From assembly GCA_013399015.1 (NCBI GenBank), contig VWZX01002936.1:806001-870000 (forward strand): DNA of 64,000 nt. Direction: 5' to 3'. Positions 36,501 to 47,063 of the stretch are shown piece by piece. Position 1 is the first letter of the stretch. Each line of letters opens with the position of its first letter. Source of the DNA: Galbula dea. Lineage: Eukaryota > Chordata > Aves > Piciformes > Galbulidae. Made by a program: the position numbers and the translations under genes. The notes under the pieces are model-generated. The model was not told the DNA's origin. It worked only from the letters and a program-made list of their open reading frames with translations, and ran no database searches.

Positions 36501-39500
36501 TGCAGGAACAGTTAGCAGCTGGCTAAGAGAATCAATACAACTTGCTGCCTATCCAGGTTGTTTTTCCTGCTCGTGGCATTTGTAACTGGAGAAGGAGAAA
36601 TCCCCCATCACCCCTGCTTACATCTGAGGCTGTTTTCTGAACAAAAAAGGAAGGCTAGCACCAGTGGAAGGTTAACTTTACAAAGCACTGTACACCTTCT
36701 TGACAGGTCTTTGTCTGCATTCATCCTTCTTTCCTAGTGGAAACCACAGAAGCATCACCAAAAGTGGTGGCTGAAGCTCTAGTGGCTTCAGGAGAATAAA
36801 GCTGAGAAAAAGAAAAGCCTCAAACAGTGAGCCATTAAATCAGAAGTATTCTGTTCTCCAGGAAGGGAGGACATGAGTTCCTCATATGAATTTTCTAACT
36901 TTACTTCCAGAAAGGTACAGTGGTAACAGTTAGCCCCCCCCCAGGGACAATGCCACATGGCTGGGCCAGACCTTTGTTTATTCATTGCTTAGAGAAAACC
37001 ACTGTATTAAAAAACTATAAACATTTCTTCCAATAAAGCTTCCCTATTGTTTTTGGGGGGTTAAACTCACTCTGGAGTCCAGGCAATACATCAGGTACAG
37101 AAAAAGCTTATTTGTTCTCATCAAACCCAAGTTTGCAGCCAAATTCATCTTCCTTCAGAAACCTGTGCACATTTTCTGCAAGCATCTAACTTCCACTTTC
37201 CTTTAGGCACAAGAAGGCTTGCAGCCATCAGTGCTGCAATCATCTAACCAAAATGAAATCCATATTAAGCAACAGAGAAGCAGCCCCTTGAGCTTGCTCT
37301 CCCTCCTTCCAAGTTCAAGGGTCACAATTACACAAATTTAACACCATACCCTTCCCCCTCTATGCCCAGTCCAATTTCCCACTGTTCAGTGGGCAGGCAC
37401 CTGTCTTTCAGAGGAACCAACATGCTGAAACATCTGAAATAGCTGCTGAAGCCATCAGGCCTGTCCCATTTCAGCTACCTCCCAAGGCTCATCTCACCCT
37501 CAACTGACACTGTAGCTTGTACATTCTAGAACAGCTAGAAAAGGCAGAAGATGTTTCACATCCAGATGCTGGGATTTGGTGCTTCAGGAAAAGAATAAAG
37601 TAGGGTTTGAAAGACTGCTACACATGACTTGCCTGCCAGCAGATAACTCATCAGTTATGCCTGCAGGTGGGCACTGAGATACCAGCTTACCATAAACCTC
37701 TGAGGAAGGTTAAAGCTTCCCAGTTAAAAACTGCCCAGCACCTCAAGCTGACATACCTTGACAGAGAGTCACTGTATTTCCATGTCAGCTAGAAGACTGC
37801 CATTTGCCAGCAGTACACATCTCAGCTGTAAACCCAGTGCTAGCCTTTAAAAGGCTGCTCCTGAAGGAGAGCAGAGCTCAAGCCATTTGTATGACCACCA
37901 TGTACCCACCAAGCAAAGCAGCATCAGGCTGTCTTATGTACCAGCATGTCCCAGAACAGCCAACCTCCATCCATTACTGGCAGCTGTGTTTCACACCAAG
38001 AGCTGCAAGATTTACCAAACACAAGCTCTCCTGCTTCACAGCAAACACCTTTTAAAGCACACTTTCATGAAGCAAGGACCAGGGCAGATGCTTCACACCT
38101 CTCCAGCCTCCTCACCTGACAGAGAAGCAATCCATCCACATGTCACCCTGGCTCTAAGCTCCAGGCTGATGTGCAGTGCCAGTTCTTCCACTGGGTCAGG
38201 GCTGCCTCTGCCAGCATGCCTATCCCCTAATGAACCCTTTTGTGCCCTTCAACTTCCACAGGGTGTTTCACTGTGGAGAGAAGAACATACCAAGGTGACA
38301 GGTGGAAGCCAGATTTCTAGAGTTACAATGTTTTAAGGTCTCAAATTCTTACCATGCTTAAAATAAACTTTCCATATGCCTCCAGGCAGCACAAAGGACT
38401 TGGGAAAAGATGCAGCTGGAAATATTCCCACTAGCAGGGATTTATTTTACCTGCATCTTATAGCCAAGAAGATTTGGCCATGGCATGTAGAAGTATGTAG
38501 CACACTTCCAAAAATGCTAATATCCTCAAGTGTACAGCAGTTAACAAATTCATGTTGCAGATCTCTATATGCAGGGCTACATTTCCAGCAGAAGCTTTTC
38601 CTACATGGTGTGAAAAGACAACTAGAATCTTCCCTTCCTCCTTCTCCTTCAGCTCAGGAGCTGAGCATTTTCTTTTAAAATCAATTTTCCTACTTTTATT
38701 TACTAGGCTGACAATACAGATAACTTTCAGCATCCTCACACTGAACTCCTTCTTGACTACATAAAAATAGAGGCAGACCAATACCTTCCCCCAAAGCCAG
38801 GATAAAACCACACAGATATTGATGGTTCACATGGGAACCATCAAGAGCAGAATCTGACTGCAGAAGGGCTTGGAAGAGTCACCAAGATCTGGGCTGACAT
38901 TCAGAAGCCCTGAAAATTCACAGACAGGGAAACTGAACTGAAATCTCAATCTGTTCTAGCCAACAAGGTTACTTTGAAAACAGTTTCACACTAATTCTGA
39001 CATTCCTAGAGTAACTTTTCAGTGCAGTTGCTATAATTTAGGAGCTACAAAAGTGATACTGGTTTATCCTACAACCTCTGCTTGGCACTCAGATTTGTGT
39101 TTCAGGTAGTCCAAAAAACAACACAAAAAATATCACATAAACCTCTATTTTGTCTGCAGGGGCTAGAAGAGAAGTTTGGCTAATCCAAGGGCTACAGAAA
39201 GAGCATCTAATCTCTACCACACAGCATCAGTAATGCACAGGACAATGGCTGAGGTAGTGATGTTAATATGCAGCTGGGTAATAATCTAATTAACAGTGAC
39301 CTGGTTTTCCTCTTGCATTGCCTACAGGTCAAAACATTTGAGTCACTTTGAGAAGTGAGATGATGTCAAGAGCAGCTATTGCAGGAAACCCTTATATGTA
39401 ATAATTGCTTTCACCAGCCAAGTCACACAGCAAGGTTTGCATCTCAAAAACACTTGAATGGTACAAGGAATACTAACAAAGGGATTTCCACTGCATGTGC

Positions 39501-41105
39501 ACTGTACAGGAAGCAAGTCTTCACCATTAAATGCCTCCCTCCTCTCCCTGCTCCACAGATTCCCAGGTTAATTAACATAGGGATTTTAACTATCCACTTC
39601 CACACCACAAGAGCACTCAAATCACATTGTTTCTAAATTCAGGGCTCAAACCAAACACATTGTAACCATCTGTTTCAGTCTCATCACATATGGATTTCCC
39701 TCAGTTACAAAAGGCAAGCTACTCGTTAAGGGCAGGTTTTCAGCTACAAATTGTGCTACACCAGCAGCAACGTTTCATGCTTTGAATGGAAAGTGTAATC
39801 CCCTCTCTTTATATTATTTAAGGGGGGGGAGAGGGCAGGGAAGGCTTGCTTGAAAGACAAAGTGCACCCCAGAGAACCCAACAAGTTACAGCTTTCAGTC
39901 CATTCAGCCAACAACCTTGCCACAGGAGCTTGAAGGTTACCAGGAGAGCACCAGCAGGAGGGGCTACCGGTGTCCACTGCTGCTTGAGCTGCCGAGCCAG
40001 AGCAGGAGGAGAGAGATGACAGGAGATACTCTTGCTGGATGATGCAGCTCTCCCTGCATACTAAGTGGGAAGGGGGGTGGGGGGGAAGAGCACTGTGATG
40101 GGAGGAATCCCAGCTCCCCTGGCAACGTGACACCTTTGCTGAAGGGATTTCAAGTGTAATAAAAGAAGGCTTTGAAACGAAGTTAAACGGAATCTCCATT
40201 TCCTTCCTCTCGATGCTACTAGCAACTGCTGCTTTAGGGAATTACCTTTGCTGCAGGGAACTCCCACATCAAGCATCAGAAGCACAAAGCAGTTCTGCAG
40301 TCTCATTTTCCACTGATGCTCTCACTCTCTGTGTGTGCTGGGAGTTCCCCTGATGCTTTGAAATTAGAGCCTTATCTCTGCATTGCATTTACAGCCATAA
40401 GCAACTGCAGGGAGGTATGGATGTACCAGAACACATCAGAGTATTTTTATCATCAACTCCCCCAGTTCTTAGTGTACTACAGCAGGAAATAACAGCAGAT
40501 ATATCAATGGCTTTTTACACTGCTACCTCATCAATCTTCTGTTTGGAAACGTGCTCCAGACTTAATTACATTGCTTTAAGAGCAAAACCAAGAAAATCCA
40601 TAGAAGACCAGAAAATTAGAGTATAGAAGAGGGAGTGTTGAGAAAGCAGTTAAGTCATTTGAGACTGCAACAAATTACCCACCCAAAACAATGCAGAGAT
40701 TCCTCATGCAGAAGCAGTTTGCATGTTTATATACTATAGCTAGACTTGGCAGAATTAGCCTAAAAATATTAACCCTTCAAGATCCTTTGCATTCACCCAG
40801 CTTAATAAACAGAGTATTTTCTCTCTGTGAAGGATATGTATTTACCTACATCCAGAGTTGCATTAATACTATGAGTTACTCCTGCAAAAAATCAGTCTGC
40901 TCTTCTACTGCAGCCAAGTGCTTCTACCATAGCTACTGCTACAGAATAAAACCTTTGCAACATGCTACAGTATCTGCTGAAACAGAAAACCAATTCTCTT
41001 TATGGTGGTTGTACCCATCAATGTGACATCATCTCTCCACATGTAACACAAAGTGGCTGAGCCTAATTACTAACTAATTATGGAGACCACATGAAAGAAC
41101 TAACA
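33527..41105. other. long CR1-free intron stretch
   Basis: 7.6 kb of intron 1, the longest repeat-poor part of the window. It holds AT-rich sequence near 35010-35080, a poly-C run near 36934 and a CpG-bearing patch at 39960-40215 next to the possible alternative MCU first exon (listed separately). Open frames of 147-149 codons at 37887-38336 (+) and 39756-40199 (-) have no recognisable domain. Confidence 0.5.
40246..40330 (-). other. MCU: possible alternative first exon of MCU
   Basis: On the minus strand an ATG (40269-40267) opens eight codons, MWEFPAAK, ending exactly at AAG|GTAATT (donor rc of 40240-40245). This is phase 0, the phase needed to join MCU exon 2, whose first codon is the Val of VHQR. 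The spliced product would start MWEFPAAKVHQRL and lack the classical presequence. The 5' limit is unknown; 40330 is only an arbitrary leader boundary. CpG-bearing non-repeat sequence at 39960-40215 lies just downstream in the gene's direction. A second, upstream ATG (40306) is out of frame with exon 2. The phase match alone would arise by chance about one time in three, so this is a hypothesis. Confidence 0.25.
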
Positions 41106-41672
41106 TATAACAGGTCGAGAGAGGCGATTCTGCCACTTTGCTCTGCTCTGGTGAGACCTCATCTGGAGTACTGTGTTCAGCTCTGGAGCCCTCAACACAG
41201 AAAGGACATGGACCTGATGGAGCAGGTCCAGAGGAGGGCTATGAAAATGCTCAGGGGCTGGAACACCTCCCCTAGGAAGACAGGCTGAGGGAGCTGGGAT
41301 TGTTCAGCCTGGAAAAGAGAAGGCTTCAGGGGGACCTAATAAGTGACCTTCCAGTACTTGAGGGGGACTTACAAACAGGCTGGAGAGGGCCTGTTTACAA
41401 AGGCATGTAGTGAAAGGACAAGGGGTAATGGCTTTAAATTAGAGAAGAGTAGATGTAGATTGGATATTAGGAAAAAGTTCCTTCCCATGAGGGTAGTGGA
41501 ACAGGTTGCCCAGGGAGGTGGTTGAGGCCCTGTCCCTGGAGGCATTCAAAGTGAGGCTGGACAAGGTTCTGAGCAACCTGATCTAGTTGGGGATGTCCCT
41601 GCTCACTATAGGGGGGTTGGACTAGATGACCTCTGGAAATCCCTTCCAACCCAGATGATTCTATCATTCTAT
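41106..41672 (+). mobile_element. CR1 LINE fragment, ORF2 tail and 3' end, sense
   Basis: Encodes in pieces RSREAILPLCSALVRPHLEY, CVQLWSPQHRKDMDLMEQVQ, then ERTRGNGFKLEKSRCRLDIR. It ends with GGTTGGACTAGATGACCTCT and ATTCTATCATTCTATA. Several frame breaks. Confidence 0.95.
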
Positions 41673-44492
41673 ATGTCTTTTCCTTCACAAAAATTAAAAT
41701 AAGCAAGCTTGAGAAATGAGCATTTCCAGCAACATTCAGAAACCAGGGTTGATGGGCAGAGTGCTTTCACTTTGAGACACTAACAGGGATATCAACAATA
41801 AACTTCCACACCACAGTCTTCACACTCAACTCCAAGTTCCTGAAGATCTTCCTGTCTCTTGAATATTCATGCTTCCCCTACCTTTTGGTTTTGGTTTGTT
41901 TGTTTGTTTTCTTTTGGTGTGGTTGATTGGTTTTGGTCTCTCACCAGCCACAAGAGTGCCCAAGACCAGAATCCCCTGGCTAGACAGTGTGCTTAGCTCC
42001 AGGAAGAGCACAGCAACATGAGTACACAGGATAGCACCAGCAGCTGGTTTCCTGGGTAGTAACATACTCATTCACTCTCTGTTATTCTTTTTAATTATCT
42101 TAGATTGAGACAGGTATCACTTTCAACTAATGTACACAATGGGTAAGGGCTTGTGTTTACAGAAGAAGATCTTCAGCAAATGCAAACTGAGAAGCCAATA
42201 TTTCCCACCCCTGCTGTTGGCTGCTGTAAATTCTCTGAAGCAGGTGAATATTCTTAGTATCAGAGGCTTGGTTCCACTTCTCAAGCTCAGAGGAACTTCA
42301 TGTCCTGCCCAAGCTAGCAGCTACCTGGTACCTGGCCTTGCCCACTGAGTTTTGGGGGCTGAAGGGTTTGTTGCAGATGTACTCAGGGTACACTCAAAAC
42401 AGGCAGCTCAACATGTGTCTCAGGAAGCTTTGTGCAGGAAGGCAGCTGTGATAAGGAACTGAGTGGTTAAAGCAAAAGGAACCAAGAATGCAAGTTCTCA
42501 TCTACAACAAATCTGGGAGGTACCCAGCCTTACAGCCCCTACACCTCACCAAGTTAAACAACAGTCAAGAAGGTTGCTGCATTTGAAGAGAGTGCTTTTC
42601 CTTGGCTTTACCCCTTTCAAAGGTCAGAATCCAGTCTTCAAAGAGGAGAAAAACATATTTTCCCCTTGCTACATTGAAGATAGAAAAGGCTCAAGAAGGA
42701 ATGAACTTCAAGACCCAAGCAGAGTTGGCATGTTGAGCAAATACAGTCCATGAGGAAATCCAGGTACAGTCCATACACAAAACCCCTCAAAAGCTAAGTG
42801 CATAAACCTGGAGGATCTGTCTCCCAAAATCCTCAGTTCATTTCACTGAAGTACAACTTCACCACCAACAAGCACCAACATTAAGAATGAAACAATTGAT
42901 CACAGTTAACATCTCTCCCTATGCAAAACAAGAACAATGGAGGCAATAAAAGGTAGTGTATTAAGATGCACAAAGTTTCTACCTGCAAGCACTAAAGCAG
43001 CATCTCCCTCCAGGGATGCTCAGCACCTCAGAGACAAGGAGAACAGCAGAACACAAAAAGGAGAAGCTGCAAACAAACCACCAAAGTCCATTTTCCAACT
43101 TCAGCTTGGTTGTTTACTAGATACAGGCATATTCTGCCCACTGTATTTATCCACTATCCTGTTATATGCTTAGCTTTAGGAACACCCAAGGAGAACAGCA
43201 GCAGACACTGATAAACAGGTAACTGTCAGCCATATTTTGAATACCACACATGCAAAAACAAAATCACCTGGGAGGCAGGAAAGAAAAAAATAGAAGAGTA
43301 GAATACTTCTAATTATTCCTCACCAGAAATTAGGTATCTGTGGTACCACTATGAAGAGTGGGAAATTTATATTCACAGAACCAAGGAGTTTAAGAAAATT
43401 GCAGGTGCTCCAGGGTGAGATAATCTGTCTAGATTAAGTAATTGTATAAATCAGGGGAAAAGCAAAACCACTCCTGCCCTCACTCTTTCTCCAAGGCTCT
43501 GGCTACATGATTCCCCTAAAGACAGCAGCTTGCAGGCTGCTACCCATAGCTGGGGGAGCACATCTGCACAAACCACTCTGTTTGTGGCAAAGTGATCTTT
43601 GTATCATGCAAGAAGAGAGAAACTCAGATTGTGGTCTGAAGGCTGCATGACAGGCAACAAACCTCTCCAAGTACCACTCTATATTGTCCTCCCAGCTATG
43701 TAGCCTTGATTTCCAAGCTGTTTCCCCCACTCTTGTGCTGTCACAAGTGTGCTGCTGCTGAGCTTAAAGCAGAGAGGGCACAGGCAGATCTGCTAGTCTC
43801 GTGTTCACAATTCCACTCCCATTTTGATAGCAACAAGCAGTGTTTCTGGAGGTGGCAGGACTTGGAAGTGCAGACAAAAATAAACTCAGATACACAAGCT
43901 CATAGCAACAAGCAATGCAAAAGTTTTATTGAAACTGCTCTCAAAATATTCAGTCCCACTTGGCCTGTGACTGAAAACAGCCCCTGTCTTCCTTGTTAAA
44001 GAATGGGAGAGACTCCCAAGGAGCTGCAGAACAAAACATTTCAGCTTGCAGATGTGTAAAAATGGGAAAGCACAAGCTTGCAGCCTCCTGGGACAGCTAA
44101 TACAAGATTTTCTTCCTTATTTCTTTAAATCAATTTCTGCTTAAGAAATGATCTTGAAGAATCACCTGTCTCTTCAACTACTAAATTTGACAGGCATTTA
44201 GAAACATCTATCCCAGGAATGAACAGCCTCAATCACCACCACGTTTTTCTTACTGAACACACAGCATGAAGCTGTTTAGTAACAGAGCTGACTCTAGAAC
44301 ACACCTCTTCCACCTGCAGAGGCATTTCCTCAGTCCACCTGGCAGAAAACACTGGGTTTTCCACTCAGTCTCAGGGAGATGTAAAAGTACATTCATTACT
44401 CCAGGTCCACACCACTCTGGCAATAATTTTCTCTGAAGTTGATAATTGCATGCCACTGGTTTGAACTTTCTAATCCTCAAGTTACAGATTTT
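41673..44492. other. unique intron sequence
   Basis: 2.8 kb of intron 1 with a TTTG-rich run at 41888-41912. No gene or transposon recognised. Confidence 0.55.
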
Positions 44493-44591
44493 TAGGACTC
44501 CCAGTATAGTAGGGGTTGGAAAGAACTTCTGGAGATCTAGTTCAACCCCTCTGCTAAAGCAGGGGCACCCAGAGCAGGCTGCCCAGGATCA
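44493..44591 (-). mobile_element. older CR1 copy, 3' half, split by a nested CR1
   Basis: Antisense 3' end: TAGTAGGGGTTGGAAAGAAC to GGCTGCCCAGGATCACA. The continuation that should follow (TCCAGGT...) resumes only at 45312, so the 720 bp between is an insertion. Confidence 0.88.
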
Positions 44592-45311
44592 CAGAACCAT
44601 AGAATAGCCCAGATTAGAAGGGACCTTAAAGATCATCTAGTTCCAACTCCCCTGTCACAGGCAGGGATGCAACACACTAGACCAGGTTGGCCAGGGCCAC
44701 ATCCAGCCTGGCCTTGAACACTGCCAGGGATGGAGCAGCCACAACCTCTCTGGGGCAGCCTGTTCCAGTGCCTCACCACCCTCTAGGTAAAGAACCTCCT
44801 TCTAATCTCTAGCCTAAATCTCCCCTCCTTCAGCTTATATCCATTCCCCCACATCCTGTTGCAATCTGCCCAGCTGAAAAGTCTCTCCTCTTCTATCTTG
44901 TAATCCCCCTTTAGGTACTGAAAAGGCTGCCATAAGGTCCCCTCAAAGCCTTCTCTTCTCAAGGCTGAACAATCCCAACTCCTTCAGCCTATCCTCATAG
45001 GGGAGGTGCTCCAGTCCTCTGATCATCTTTGTGGCCTCCTCTGGACTCGCTCTAACAGGTCCACATCTTTCTTATGCTGAGGACCCCAGAACTGGACACA
45101 GTACTCCAGGTGGGGCCTCACAAGTGCAGGGTGGAGAGGCAGAATCACCTCCCTAGACCTGCTGGTCACGCCTCTCCTGATGCAGCCAAGAATATGGTTG
45201 GCTTTCTGGGCTGCAAGTATACATTGTTGGCTCATATTCAGCTTTTCCTCTGTCAAGAGCCCCAAGTCCTTCTCTGCAAGGCTGCTTTCAATGAGTCCCT
45301 CTCCACCTGAG
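44592..45311 (-). mobile_element. CR1 LINE inserted into an older CR1
   Basis: Begins with a CR1 terminus (CAGAACCATAGAATAGCCC) and runs through the 3' UTR and the ORF2 tail. The minus frame shows REVILPLHPALVRPHLEYCV, QFWGPQHKKDVDLLERVQRR, and further upstream LAEKDLGLLTEEKLNMSQQC. About 720 bp, 5'-truncated, same strand as its host copy. Confidence 0.92.
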
Positions 45312-45415
45312 TCCAGGTGGGTCTGGGACTCTCTCCAGAGAAGGAGACTCCACCACCTCTCTGGGCAGTCTGAGCCAGGGCTCTGGCACCCAACACATGT
45401 AGAAATGTTTTCCCA
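45312..45415 (-). mobile_element. older CR1 copy, 5' half, after the nested insertion
   Basis: Resumes at TCCAGGTGGGTCTGGGACTC and continues through CTCTGGGCAGTCTGAGCCAG. It matches the uninterrupted order of the copy at 9613-10033. It also pairs with the sense copy that follows as an inverted repeat. Confidence 0.88.
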
Positions 45416-45418
45416 GTT

Positions 45419-45600
45419 GAGGTGCCAGAGCCCTGGCCCAGACTGCCCAGAGAGGCTGTGGTGTCTCCTTCTCTGGAGATATTCCAAACCCACCTGGACA
45501 CATTTCTGTGTGACCTGGTCTAGGGAATCCTGCTGTGGCAGGGGGGTTGGACTGGATGATCTTTCCAGGTCCCTTCCAACTCCTAACATTCTGTGTTTCA
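45419..45600 (+). mobile_element. CR1 LINE fragment, 3' end, sense
   Basis: GGTGCCAGAGCCCTGGCCCA to GGTTGGACTGGATGATCTTT, ending near AACATTCTGTG. It lies head to head with the antisense fragment immediately to its left. Confidence 0.92.
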
Positions 45601-46993
45601 GTGAGTCTGGCCCCAGCCTCTTAACACCCACCCTCCCTTTAGATATTGATAATCATTGATGTACAGATAGAAGTATAATGGAGAAAAAGACACAGAGACC
45701 CCATGGCCCATACCCTACAGGAACAGGGTCTCTCCTGTGCTAGGTAACATACCTCAAGGCTACATTGCTCCTTCTCCCACAGGCAAATATATGAGATTAG
45801 AGCACTCCACCAGCATTAGAAGGGAAGCATTTTCCCTCACAGAGCAGAGCTGAACTGATACTGCCACTGAAGAAAGATTTCAATTACAACAGCACTAAAC
45901 AACCCCAGCCAATGTATTTATTAGACACCATGCAGGCTGTTAGGAGATCTTTGGGGGTTTTTTTGCTTAACTCCAAATTGATAAACAGGCAAGACAGACA
46001 TCTCCTCTTTGGTCCCATCCCCTATAACTATTTTTACATCATATAATTTCCTAGCTTTGCTGTACCACAAACTTGCACTGTTTTATTATCCCATCAGGGC
46101 TTCTGTTTTTCAGACAAGCAGTAGTCTCTGAATTCATCTCCCTCCCTGCTGTGAGGGTTTAGCTAACCACAGTTCTTTAATGTCAGGCACAAGATGCATG
46201 AAAGCATCCCTTCTAATATTAAAGCTATTCTTTTCCATAATAAAATGAGGGGGTGGACATGCTTTCCACAGCAAAAGGCACCTACTCTGACAATGAAGGC
46301 TGTGAAGAAAAAGTCCCAATGAATTCTATCAATTCATTTCCATGATGTTTGAGACCTTAGACATCATATGTCCCTTCTGCTAAAGAGAGACTGCCCTACT
46401 ACCATGAGACAGCCAGGGGTAATCTCCAGTGAAACCACTTGAGTTCTCAGGTATTAGAGCAATGAAAGTTTCTTGAGTCATTTCCCTAATTGAACGTTGT
46501 TTTATCTTCTCCAGGAAAGCATCTAAATTACAACATGAAGACCTTTGTGGGAAGAGGCAGGGAGAATGCCAATATTTATTTCCAGAATACTTAGCAGAGC
46601 CATCTTCAGGGCTTTATTTACCTGAGGGAGGATATTTAAATGGCACTCACTCATCCTGTAGGAGTGACAGACCTTATCTGCACCCAAGGAAGCTATGGCT
46701 TCCTGACAGATACTCCCATTGCAAGCTGGCAGCCTTCTAAGGATAAACTACAGAGCATGAAGAAAAATGGAGATGTGGACTCCCCCTATACAGAGTATCA
46801 GTTTCATCACTGCCCTGTGCAAGTGCAGTCATCTCAACCACAACAAGTTCTTTTAGCTCCATATCAACAAAACTCAGATGTCAGTCAGAAGAAAGTATCA
46901 AGAATTTTTCTGTCTTGAAAATAAACCACCCCAAAAAAACCATCTGGTCAAAAGTTAGGTAAATCAGCACAGTGGGAACCAGATGACTGTTCA
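45601..46993. other. unique intron sequence
   Basis: 1.4 kb of AT-rich intron 1. Nothing recognised. Confidence 0.6.
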
Positions 46994-47063
46994 TAGGATC
47001 ATAGGATTGTCAGAGTTGGAAGGGACCTCAAAGATCATCCAGTTCCAAACCCCCTGCCTGAGG
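46994..47063 (-). mobile_element. short CR1 3' end, antisense
   Basis: CATAGGATCATAGGATTGTC then TTGGAAGGGACCTCAAAGAT. 70 bp, nearly the same truncation point as the copy at 18127. Confidence 0.93.

Noticed and set aside
37887..38336. 149-codon open frame on the plus strand
   Set aside because: No motif, signal peptide or family resemblance, and no splice context that makes it an exon.
39756..40199. 147-codon open frame on the minus strand
   Set aside because: No recognisable domain. It overlaps the CpG patch but not the proposed donor frame, and its composition looks like translated non-coding sequence.
45023..45631. 202-codon minus-strand open frame as a host gene
   Set aside because: It is a fusion of three CR1 pieces (the nested insertion, the older copy and the antisense of the sense copy).
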